Source of the DNA: Prostheceraeus crozeri
Lineage: Eukaryota > Platyhelminthes > Polycladida > Euryleptidae
Length of the DNA: 64,000 nucleotides
NCBI GenBank assembly: GCA_907163375.1
Contig: CAJQUW010015580.1
Coordinates: forward strand, 124,001 to 188,000
Reading direction: 5' to 3'
Shown here: one piece after another, positions 1 through 10,748 of the stretch
Layout: each line of letters begins with the position of its first letter
Numbering within the stretch: the first letter of the stretch is position 1
Made by a program: the position numbers and the translations under genes
The notes under the pieces: model-generated
Database searches by the model: none
What the model saw: only the letters and a program-made list of their open reading frames with translations
What the model was told of the DNA's origin: nothing

Positions 1-186
1 AGGTGACATAAGATTGCTCATCTTACAATACTATGGCACATTAAATCATCGAAATAATTACCATTATAATAAATGTTGTGAGTTGATAGACGATGAATAT
101 GTAATGCACTTCGTTTGGCAATAATATACAAACAAAGTCGATTGAAATTACTCCTGGTCACTATTCCATAAACATGGTCATAAATA

Positions 187-326
187 CGTGGTGTGATCCA
201 AAATGTCCCGGACTAACCTACTTGCAGATAACCTGTGATAACGAATACTACTTCAGATGTAAATTTAGGTCTTTAAGGCATGAGAAATATGGTTGCCGAA
301 ATTTTTCCGGTCAGTTTTCTATTTTT
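187..326 (+). repeat. left terminal inverted repeat of the mariner element
   Basis: A 140-base arm, identical by eye to the reverse complement of 1762-1901. Similarity stops sharply at 327. Confidence 0.93.
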
Positions 327-546
327 AAAAAATATTTTTACATTTTAACATGAATTTCTGTATTTTCTGAATTGATCGAGATCCGATTTGTCTTATTGTT
401 ATAGTTAGATTGATTTTCATTTGTACCTTATTTGACGGATATCTTTGCCATGAATATTGCACGTCTTTTGTTAATTGCTTCATGTGTTACGATATCAATC
501 AGTGAAGTTCATTCAGCACGCATTCATTAAGAAATCCGTGTCAACG

Positions 547-1604
547 ATGGTTCTTTGTTCTATCAGTTTTCATGATGGATGTGACAAGCGTGTCTTCAGT
601 CGCCTCCTGATCCGCGGCTTCGCTAATGGTGACATTCTAAAGGAATTAAGCCTGGCATATGGAAGCAAAGCTCCATCGAGAACTACTGCTTATTTCTGGA
701 TAAGCGAATTTAAACGCGGAAGACAATCTGTGGAGCAAGATTTTTCAACTGTTGGTCGGCCGCAGGAGATTCCGGAAGAGAAATCGAGTCAGTGCGATGA
801 AGTGATTACAGCACACAGAAGGATAACCATCCGTGAGTTGTCAAGAGAGTTGGGAATCAGTTATCACTCCTGTCATGACATCATCGAAAGACTTGGATAT
901 CGCAAACTGGCATCACGTTTCGTACCGAAGTTTCTGTCACCTGAAATGAAGGAGAACAGACTTCTGGCGGCACAGTCAAATTTGGATCTCCTCGAAATGC
1001 ACGGAGATCAGTTTCTGAACTGCATCCTTACAGAGGATGAAACACCTTCAAGTTTGTATCTGCCTCAAAGTAAGCGAGAATCTGCAGAGTGGCGAAAATC
1101 AGGCGAGTCTGCCCCTTTGAAAATGCGATCCGGAACATCACATCGCCGGTCGTTGATGCTGACGGTCTTTTGGAACGCTTCGGGAATCCAACTGGTTGAC
1201 TTTGCGGATAAAGGAGTAAGAATCAATAGCGAATATTATTCCAATCTGTTATCTGAAGCGAGGAAGAAAATAAGAAAGCCACGAAACATTCCCCTCTACT
1301 TGCTTCATGACAATGCTCCGATTCACACCTCGCAGGAGACAACCAATGCCTTAACGAGAAACGGATTTCAACTATTGAGCCATCCTCCTTATTCACCTGA
1401 CTTGGCCCCAAGTGACTTCTATCTGTTTAGATTCCTCAAAAAGCATCTTCTTGGACACCATTTTGAATCGCCAGTTGAACTGCGGGATGCAGTTACTGAG
1501 TTTTTTGATTCTTTGACACGGAATTTTTTCATAAAGCTTTTTGTGAATTGAGACTTCGTTGGCAAAAAGTGACGAATGCTAACGTCTCTTACATTGAAAA
1601 GTAA
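547..1604 (+). pseudogene. mariner transposase with a late frameshift
   Basis: Cut-and-paste transposase of the DD34D mariner family. The first likely ATG is at 547 and the frame is open to a stop at 1551. An upstream in-frame start at 475 adds sequence unlike the family. A helix-turn-helix region lies at about residues 10-110. The catalytic aspartates are visible: the first in TEDET (about residue 164), the second in LLHDNAP (about 255), and the third in APSDF (about 290), with exactly 34 residues between the second and third. PPYSPDLAPSDF is the classic signature. After a run of six T at about 1523-1528 the frame leaves the family pattern. The neighbouring frame continues with a normal mariner tail (RWQK followed by a short acidic or aromatic end) to a stop at 1604, so one base appears to have been lost. 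Otherwise the gene looks intact, so the copy is probably young but defective. A sequencing error in the T run is also possible. Confidence 0.9.
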
Positions 1605-1761
1605 ACTGTTTTCTGGAACAAAACATTTGTTTTTCCGTTAATTATTAGTCAGGTTATTAGTGATAGCTTAACTGTCAAGTTAATCGAAATATATTAATTC
1701 TAAATCGCTAGAATTTATAGGAAAATCTTGAAATTCAGACAAAAATGTTTGAAAATTTTGA

Positions 1762-1901
1762 AAAAATAGAAAACTGACCGGAAAAATTTCGGCAACCATA
1801 TTTCTCATGCCTTAAAGACCTAAATTTACATCTGAAGTAGTATTCGTTATCACAGGTTATCTGCAAGTAGGTTAGTCCGGGACATTTTGGATCACACCAC
1901 G
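1762..1901 (-). repeat. right terminal inverted repeat of the mariner element
   Basis: A 140-base arm matching 187-326 in reverse complement without a visible mismatch. It ends directly before the TA at 1902. Confidence 0.93.
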
Positions 1902-1986
1902 TACATTCAACTAGTCGGTCTTCAAATTTTAAGGCCGGCCTGACTGGCTTCCGATTCCAAGTGTGTTCTGAAATGCAATTGAATGT

Positions 1987-2890
1987 GTAGGGTAGAGTGG
2001 GGTATGACGCCCCCCATCGATTTCTCAGAAGTCTATAATGATGCGGGATATTTGACCCTTCTCACGGTTAATACTCGTAGAAAATGGGTTGGAACCCAAA
2101 AAATCATTGAATTTTCATCATTAGTTAAGAAAATATGTTTCTTTTCTCATTTTCGATGCTTTTGATGTAATTTATTTTGAAGTTAAATGAAGTGTTATGA
2201 TGCAATCAGACATCATTTTGATATCTTTAATACAGGAAATTTAAGTTAACGCATCACTAGATATGATTTAAACAGCTGCTTGATTCAGTTTAACGCTTTC
2301 ATTCGAAAACAGATTGAAGAAAAAAAGATACAGGTGGGGTTAAGACGCCTCCCCGGAGTATTTTGCGAAATGTATTCGAATAGCCGACCACATGAAAAGT
2401 GGATACAGTTGGTGCAATGCAGTCAGTGGGCGCATGAGGAATGTGCTGCCGACAATCTGCCAAGTTATATTTGCGAATTATGATTTTTACTGATAAGTCC
2501 GGTGTTTCGGCCTAATCTTGTTCTATAGGCCTATGCATGTTATAGAATAAATAGCTAGAAGACAAGTTGCTTTGGTTTTACTAGATGATCACATCACATT
2601 GGTCGAATAGACAAGCTTTCCTTAAGATATTTCATAATTTTAAAAGTTGGGAGTGGGTTGCGCCCAGGGTGGGGCGTCTTACCCCCTAGGGGTAATACGC
2701 CCCTTTTGGTACTTTTTGAAAGTTGAAAAATATAGGATCTTCTTTGAATTTCTCGCTGTAGTCCTTGTCCATGTAACTAGTGCATACATTGAAATAATTA
2801 ATAATGGCAAGATCTGGCAGAAAGAAGCGCAATAGTTCCTGAACAGTCGAATCTTGCTTAAGGGGGGCGTCTTACCCCACTCTACCCTAC
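1987..2890. mobile_element. DNA transposon deletion derivative with GTAGGGTAGAGTGGGG ends
   Basis: The two ends are inverted copies over about 30 bp, beginning GTAGGGTAGAGTGGGGTA and followed by GACGCC and a C run. They differ at one or two positions. Degenerate copies of the word GGGGTAAGACGCC also occur inside, near 2335 and on both strands near 2665-2705. No clear target-site duplication is seen. A zinc-finger remnant inside points to a former autonomous parent. The superfamily cannot be fixed from the ends alone. Confidence 0.7.
2280..2483 (+). pseudogene. zinc-finger tail remnant of a transposase
   Basis: A 67-codon open frame whose second half reads as a decayed PHD-like finger: a cysteine at about residue 29, then KWIQ, a VQCSQWAHEEC block, and a final YIC. 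The arrangement W-I-Q-x-x-x-C-x-x-W-x-H-E-x-C resembles the C-terminal zinc finger of many animal DDE transposases of the pogo/Jerky type (family knowledge, from memory). The second cysteine of the first pair and one in the WIQC position are missing, so the finger is broken. No catalytic domain remains. It sits inside the inverted-repeat element at 1987-2890, which supports its origin. Confidence 0.45.
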
Positions 2891-5800
2891 CTATGAACTT
2901 CAGTCAATTTCTGACCTCATTTAGACACCGACCTCGAACAAGCGCACGGCAACTGTATTTTCGGCATTTATTTGAAGAAATATGACGCTTGTTTTTTTCA
3001 AAGAAGTTAAGAACCAATGTTTGTAAAGAGAGCAATTCGGTGATCGTTTGAGCAAGTCGATTTTAAAGAACAATCTTAAAATTCAGCCCTTACACATGTA
3101 ATCTGCATTATTTGAGAGCAAATCTGAGGTGATCCGAACAAATTGAAATTCAGTCGCACGACAGCTTCCGGGCGTAGTTGTTGATTATCATATGAACGAT
3201 GGTTGTAGCTGTCGTGTAGTTGTCGTGATTATGTAATCGCATGGTTCGCTCCTTTGCCTGTTACGTCAAAAGCATGGTCAGAGACTCCAATCTTGATGGA
3301 AACCCTGTTGGTTTGCATACGCACAGAGACTTAGACACCAGAAGTGTGGAATAGCGTCAAAGCAATTTCAATGTTTAGGCTCCATCCGACGAACAAGCTT
3401 AATTTTTATCCCACGCGTGTATAAAAAATTTGGCGGTAGCTTTAAGATTGTTGATTTTCTTCAATGCACTGAATTAGAATTTGGTTTAAATTCCACATAT
3501 AGATAGACCGAGCTCGGGGCCGTGGTCAACGCCATTGTGAGGCAGCGAACTGACGTTGACGCCATTTTGAAGAGAAAGAGATTGAGTCACAAAACATTCA
3601 AATTCCTTAAGTTGTGACTTTAAGTTGTGATATCAATCAATTCCATTATGACAAGTTTATGACGTTCTAGATTACATGCATTTTGACCACAAAATTATTA
3701 GGAGAGATACTATGAATAAAAAGAGCACTACTACCTAATCAAGTTTCAGTAAATTTCCATAAAATCATTCAATGATCGCAATTATACATTGATGCATACT
3801 GCGCATTTTCATAGTAATAATACAGGATAGTATAAAATTGCATGATATATTATTATGACATTAAATGTAATACACATTTTCATCTAGATTACTTTTATTT
3901 TAATTACTTCTGTCAGTCAATGTTTATTCCAGATAAACCCGACACATGATAGAACGGACATAGACATTGAGAAGAGCATGCGTTGTCATGACAGCGGGAA
4001 AACACAAGCAGCTGGTCAGTGAACTTCGTGAATATTCACGTTTCTCACTGTTTCTGTTCAAGTGTACGGCAAGAACCTGCACCTCTTACATGTTTCAGTA
4101 AATTTGATTCTTCTTTTAGATCTAGCAACATTGACCCAGATCGGTGCCCTAATGATCGGCTGAAATGACCACCAACAAAAAGCTAATGTACATTTCAGTC
4201 TCACTCACTTAAACAGAGCGAAAAGTCGGATATCTATGGCTCATTCTATGCATATGAATGATATCTAAATCAGCCTCCGTGTGAAGATATATGCAAAGGC
4301 ATTAAACGGTATTAAAAAATATTTAACCTTTGTGTTGATAATCTCAAAAAAGAAGTCATTTTTCTCATGGAAAGCAATTTCATGACATTTGTGTGAGGTT
4401 AGGACCAGAACCGTTAAAAAGCCCTCCCTCCATCACCGCCTATTCATAGACCCCTTTCTTTGCCTCAAATTGCACTAAAATGGAAAAAAGAAAACCAGTT
4501 TTCACATGAAAATAATATCACTCTCAATGGATGGCAAAACAACAGGTTTTTGCATATTCTAGTTAATTATTATAATTCTATTGCACTGGAACTAAGAATT
4601 AGTGAATTTCTTGCAGTGTCATCTCATTTCAGTGAGGCCATCAAACACGAATAAGACCAGTCGGCATAAATTGTGCAGCAGACCTTGAAATATTTTTTTT
4701 GATGATTTTCAGTCGAGAGTTCATGGAATGTACCATTACTTTCATGTTAAAAATCGCTTTCTTTTTGCCAATTCAAGTGCGATTCGATGCAAATAAAAGG
4801 GCCATAGTCGCAGCAAACTTTGAGTCAAATACTCAAAATGTGTCCAATTGAATGCATTGTAAAGAAATGAATAATAGGAATTCATGGTGTCCAGAAAGAT
4901 TTAGTTGAGAACTTTTTGTTTTCATGACATCATTTGTTTGTTTCTAAATTCTGCAGCTTTCGCACCTCTGAAGCAAATGCCCACGTCATATTTGAGAGTC
5001 AATCTTCAGCGCATTAATGCTTTCAGACATAAATTCATCAAAACTGAAGCAAAAGTTTCATTTCTATCATTCCGATGTACTAATTTTGCCTTATTGTTTA
5101 AACGTGCAAGTGCTCTAATTTGAATTGCATATACAGCTTCGTGGAGCAACACAAGGGAAATTGTCGTTAATGATTTCTGAATATTTTTCATCCTGAACAA
5201 TCAAACTTCCGAAGTTTGACAAGTTTGGAATATTTTCCTCTGTCCGCCTTTGTGTCCGCTGTCAAACACTTAGCGAGACACCAATAATTGGAAGTGGTGT
5301 TTAAATATTCAAAAAGAGGATGACTCGTTAGTTCTTTAACGTCAATCAAGAAGTTGGTTGATTGCCTCAAGTCATCAACATGGAGACAAAGTTTTCACCC
5401 CTGTCACTTATAAACTTGCAGGACTTGACGGTTCTTTGCTTAGATTGTTTCAATTCACTCAAATTTAATCTTAAGAAAAATCACAATGGACTTCTAAAGC
5501 CTAAAATTGTAAAATATACTGAACTTTGGAAATTAGGAGATTTTACAGAGGACAAGATGAACTCAAGCAATAAGTTTAGCAAAATTACGAACAAAAAGCA
5601 CGATTTTTCATAATCTGAAAGCAAAGTAATGTAAACGATAGTCGTGCGAATAAGTGTTTAATTAATCGATTATTATTTTCTTCAACCGTAAACTGTAGAC
5701 TACGAAAGTTAGCTGATTTTGAAAATGAAACAAATAAGTTCAATGACTAATTAATTAGCTTTCGAAATCCTTTAGCATTCTCGCTTTGTTGTGCGCTTTC

Positions 5801-6700
5801 GCGGTCAAAATTAGCTTTTCATTAGCATCCAGTTTATAGTGCTGTCATGTGATTAGTCACATAGTTGATCAATTCTTGAGAATTGAATTTTCACAATTAT
5901 CTGAGACTCAAATTTATTTCTTTAAACTTCTTTTTAATTTATTTGTTATTGATTTAGATATCCAATTTCTCAGCATTTCATTTCAAGTGTAGAATGATGT
6001 TTTGTTCTCTTGCACAAAGTGTGGGGTTTAATTCAGAGCCAGTCTTTTTTCTTCGATGGATTCCATTATTTTCCATCATGAGAATGGAGCGGCTCGTCTT
6101 CATGCATTTTTGGATGCAGGCAAGTAATACGATTTCATAGCAATATACTTTATTTGGGAAATCTAAGCAATTTTCCATTTGCTTGATCGTTATGTCTGAA
6201 AGAAAATGAAGTGATTGAATTTAAAGGCACGCAATGATTGATGATATAAGGACGACGGCCGAAGTTAGATTATCACACCTGTAATGTTCAATTTAAAATT
6301 AAAATGTCCAAAATCCTTGACGCAAGATTGCTTTGAAGTAAAACATCTTTTCTTTTTGAAACCAAATCAATTTAAAATAATGTTTACTAAATTACGATTT
6401 AAGTGCGATGAACAGCATGTCACATTCTGCGAATAAGGAATGAATTTCTTTAACCTTATATCGCTTTCACTTACGTCATATAGAACTGTCATGCAGAACC
6501 ATTCAACGAAAACTATCATGTCAGCAATCCTGTATACGTAGCCAGTAGCGTGCGCACACTCTGGCATCTCAGAAGCACATTTACGCTGTCGCTGCCCAAT
6601 GATAAGCACTAGCTCGCAAGGACCAGGACCCCAACAAGAATCAACCGTGATAGCTGTCAATGGATCTGTTCTCCACGGTCACAACATCTATTCCCTAGAG
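2891..6700. other. no gene recognised
   Basis: AT-rich sequence of about 3.8 kb. Several frames of 60-97 codons occur, but none has family resemblance, convincing splice signals or biased codon use. No repeat boundary was identified. Confidence 0.5.
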
Positions 6701-7717
6701 CAGTGGAGGGCAACCAAATTGGGATAGCGGGCCACAAGGAGTGGCCCGCGAAAAAGCCTGCGGGCCACCAATCTTAAAAAGCGGTAGTATTGGTTTAATA
6801 TTCTTTTATTCCTTTCTTTCAAGTGGACTTTTGGGCTGCTGTTCCGTGCGTGTGTATATATAGTCGTATTACATAACAAAATTTTGCATGTAAATGTATA
6901 CAACAATATTGTACGCAATTAATTTGTTTAATATTAAGGAATCATGATTTGCTTTCTACAATTCATGTGAGTATTGAAGAGAAAATATGCCTATAACAAA
7001 TCATGCCAGCTTTTCTTTAGTGTAATTAAACTGTAATTTGACTTTTTTGTTGATTTGAACGACATTACCTTATTTTATCGAAAAACAACGGTCTGTAACT
7101 GTACTGCAATTATTCGCCTGAAAGCCGCACAAGATAAAATTGATTTTACTACCATCATTGATCATGCTACATACGTGCACACATGTCACCCAAATACATG
7201 CGGCTTTTAAAAGCCGTGCATGGACTCCACAAATCGTAGTCGTGTGCTAATGGCAATTGAGTGTACGAAACATATATTAGTGTAGTATACAAATGAAAGT
7301 CAGCAAGAACATTTGAAAAAAATGAATTGGTGTGAATGCGTCGTAGCCTCCTTCTAGATTCATGAAGGCGTGGTTTATTGCGTAGAGAAACATGGTCAGC
7401 AGGGCATCGAATACTATGTGACTTGGTATAAACTCGCGCACGTGATGACCATTTTGCGCCTATACGAGAAGAAATTTATTACGAAAGGAGCATGGTTGGA
7501 TAATTCGAATGTGAATTTTTATTTTTTTGTGCCATCATATTGCTCATTTAGTTGTTAATTGATGGTTTTGCAAATTCTAAAGAGATCCCTAACCCTTAGA
7601 TGTGCCTCTCAAAGGTCGAAGTCGGAGTGAGTCATTCCCACATCATCGATTCAAATAATGCCCGCGGGTCACTTTAGATATGAGAAGCAGCGGCGGGCCA
7701 CGCGTTGCCCACCACTG
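6701..7717. mobile_element. hAT-like non-autonomous element
   Basis: The left end reads CAGTGGAGGGCAACC and the right end GTTGCCCACCACTG, which are inverted copies with small differences. GCGGGCCAC words lie just inside both ends. CAGTGG...GGCAACC ends with adjacent GGGCC words are typical of animal hAT elements. The flanking 8-mers do not match well, so the target-site duplication is not demonstrable. The interior of about 1 kb encodes nothing recognisable. Confidence 0.72.
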
Positions 7718-9348
7718 AAGAGTTATCTCAGGATAACTTTGGATTTCGCCGGAAGATCTGGTGACTCCAGAATGCTAATAAGCATTTCCAGAATCAAATT
7801 GCAAACGGCAACCACAAATGTCCGAATGATCGAGTTTTGGCACATTCAATGTAGCGAGCTCTTTACTTCAACAATTGTGCTATCAATGACGGTTGGAAAG
7901 AAATATCGAACAAATATACGACGAACAGAACTTATTGAATTTTAATTATTTACTCCATTCATCGTCATTGATATAATAAAACTTCGTGACATTTGATCAC
8001 GATTTACGACATTCATGCAATGCGATCAAGTCTCTTGGGAGACGTTTGATAAATACTAATTCAATGAAACTAATCAGGTTTGCATCGTTCATATTCACAA
8101 ATATTCAATTTCATGCTTTATTAACCTTTCATTTCAATATCATTCATCATCTTTCATGACTCACAAGTTTCCTCTTAACATTGTGGACGACAATGAGCAA
8201 AAACTCTGAAAAAAATTAATCTGAATGAATGTTTTCAGTCAAAAACATTAAGGGTAATTTAAGGTCCATTAAAGGGTAATGGAACCCACACCTGATCTTG
8301 TGGAAGTAAAGTGCCATTAAAACCAGGCACGTTGTGAGACACAATAAAGGAGATACTCAATTACGTCACCCACAGGATTGGGCACGGCTGAAGTTGAGCG
8401 AAGAAAAGTCGTGCGACTTTTTTTTCGCACGCCTAATCGACATTTTTTCGACTTTTTTGTAAAAAATGCATGTTTGGCCTATCATAAGTTATCAGTAGCA
8501 TCTGTAGGCTTACTCGCATTTGGTACTTTACTTCTTAGTCGTATTTTTCTGTTTCTCATCCCGGTACTTCTGCAAACATTACCAGCAGCCCGTCATTCGT
8601 TTATAGTTTCAGAGCATAGAGAATATAGCAAAATATATCTTCATTAAGTTTTGGAACAATTGTAGAAAGAACTATTGAAGAACAAGCACATGAAGCTCAA
8701 AACAAGGATAGAACAAATCATAATGCTTAATCATAGACAGTTGGTGACTGCAGTAGCAGAATCCAAGTCAACCATTCAAAAATATTTCATTCAAATTCAT
8801 AAACAGAATCTTGTCAGCGTTATCGGATCTCAAAGCCATTCGATTTCTTTGGAACAGTGTCCCGGTGATGCCAAACAGTAAACACTCGCTCTGATGGTGC
8901 ACTGGTCGGCTGTATCGAAAGTAGCTTGCGAGCCACGGATGCCAGTATTGGGAAATGGTCTTGCTATTGAATCCACCATTTGAGTGGATTGGTAGTGGAG
9001 TGAAGTGTCGGAAAAGAAAGAAACAATGCTAATTCCTTTTGAATCCTGTCGTTTTCGTTGCTAACCTCAGATATTTCAACTTCAGGAGCATTAAAAACAA
9101 AGGAAAGTAACCTACACTTCGAGAGTCATTTGCTGCTGGTTTCAAATATTGAACTGAAGCATTTCGTGTCTCTCTCATCATTTCAGTCCTTTGCCGAAAA
9201 TGAATTTCTGATGCGCCTCTTCTCACAATTCTTGATCGGAGATCGATTGTGCGCACTCGCCAGAGTGCAAGTAGAAAGTTGTTTCAAGGAAAATTGAATT
9301 TTTACTTAAAAATCGATTTGCTACATTTTTAGCAGATTCACTCCGAAT
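7718..9348. other. no gene recognised
   Basis: Mostly AT-rich. A small self-complementary patch with GTCGTGCGAC and TTTTTCGACTTTTTTG lies near 8405-8460. The open frames are short and show no resemblance to known proteins. Confidence 0.45.
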
Positions 9349-9453
9349 GGAATTATAGCTATCTGTCGAGGGCATAACTTGGAAGACATCCGAGGGCGCG
9401 CAGAGCACGAGGATATCTACCAATTTATGCCTTCGGCAGATAGCTATAATTCC
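9349..9453. repeat. 105-bp foldback element
   Basis: Two arms of about 41 bp, starting GGAATTATAGCTATCTG on the left and its complement on the right, enclose a GC-rich loop of about 20 bases. The arms differ at roughly five positions. It could be a miniature inverted-repeat element or a hairpin RNA. Confidence 0.75.
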
Positions 9454-10744
9454 TATATTCATGTCTGAACTATCATGGATTAAAAAACACTTGTGACGTA
9501 CTCCATGGATGTCGATGAACGAGTAGTAGCCAGGGTGGTAGTAGCACTGAAATGATTATGTTTAAGATAATAAATATGAAAACGGAAGGCATAAATGGGA
9601 AGGTGTAGCTCCATTGAAAATACATTGAAATTGGCAGGCATAGATATAATTTGCGCCCTGCAACCTTGATGGAATGCTACGATATGAAGGCATAAATGTG
9701 AATTCGAAGATTTTGTTTTAATGAAATGCTCTCAGTATCCAGAAAAAAAATCTGGAATGTCAATTAAATATGTGCAAAATCTGCGAGGATGTAATGTGAA
9801 ATTATGTTTCTATAATTTTTTTGATGAAGCAAAATGAAAATATCATTCAAAAGTTTGATGGAACACTTCAACACTGGATGCCAGGTGTATGTGTAAGAGT
9901 TAAATCACTATTAATTCTAGAATTAGGTCTCATAAATCATATGTAAATCCTATTATCTATCACTTCATCTTAGCAATGAGAAATTGGAGGTTCAACTATT
10001 TTATATTTCAAAATAATGTTTGATGAGCAAGAGAAAGATGTCTTGTTAGGATTAGAATTAGATCGATAAAGCAAATAAATGTAGCTGCAGGTAGTGATTC
10101 TGATGATTTAAATATTCGGAATCTCAAAACATGAAGCTTCAAGCGGCCAGATGTCTGTTCGTGCAATTAGGTACCAAAATGATCTAGTAAATATAGATGC
10201 CTATACAATTATTACTATAGGCCTACAACATTTCACAAGAACTACTTGAATATTGCCATATGCATAATCCTTATTTAAGCTTTATTGATTTTCGATAATG
10301 TACTCAGATTACGTCACAAAATGTGAATAATGCAGCTATGAGTATCTGGACATAAACTAAGACCTCCATATTATGGTGTATTGAATGATACTTAGCTAGA
10401 AAATATATTCGCACGATTTGCGAATTTCAAAAAGTCCATTAATCGATTAATCGCGTCCAACCCCGGTTATCCAACAATGACTTTGTAAAATTGACATGTG
10501 GAACTGATTAATGGATTTCAAATAATCAAACAATGAATTAGTTAGTAACTTCGAAAAATAAAGCTATTTAAATGAAAATCTGTGGTTTACCACTACATGT
10601 ACAGAAATAAGCATTTTGCAAATTCTTTTATGGACAAATTTTGCTTGATCTAAGGCATATATTCATATGCCAAATCAGCGTGAATAACAAATAGGTTCTT
10701 GAGACATTCAAGGGATCGTGCACTGTTAGGAAAAATGGTCTGCA
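9454..10744. other. no gene recognised
   Basis: AT-rich sequence without a recognisable gene or repeat boundary. It ends at the TTAA target site of the piggyBac element. Confidence 0.45.
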
Positions 10745-10748
10745 TTAA

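Larger units (their letters stand above)
187..1901 (+). mobile_element. mariner-type DNA transposon, full length
   Basis: A complete element bounded by TA dinucleotides at 185-186 and 1902-1903, the expected mariner target-site duplication. Its two ends are inverted copies of each other over 140 bp, and it carries one transposase reading frame on the plus strand. Total length is about 1.7 kb. The left end starts CGTGGTGTGATCC and the right end closes with its reverse complement. Most mariners have ends of about 30 bp, so these are unusually long. The match between ends looks perfect by eye, which suggests a recent insertion or a recent source copy. Confidence 0.93.

Noticed and set aside
6367-6660. 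97-codon minus-strand frame beside the hAT-like element
   Set aside because: No recognisable motif; composition looks random.
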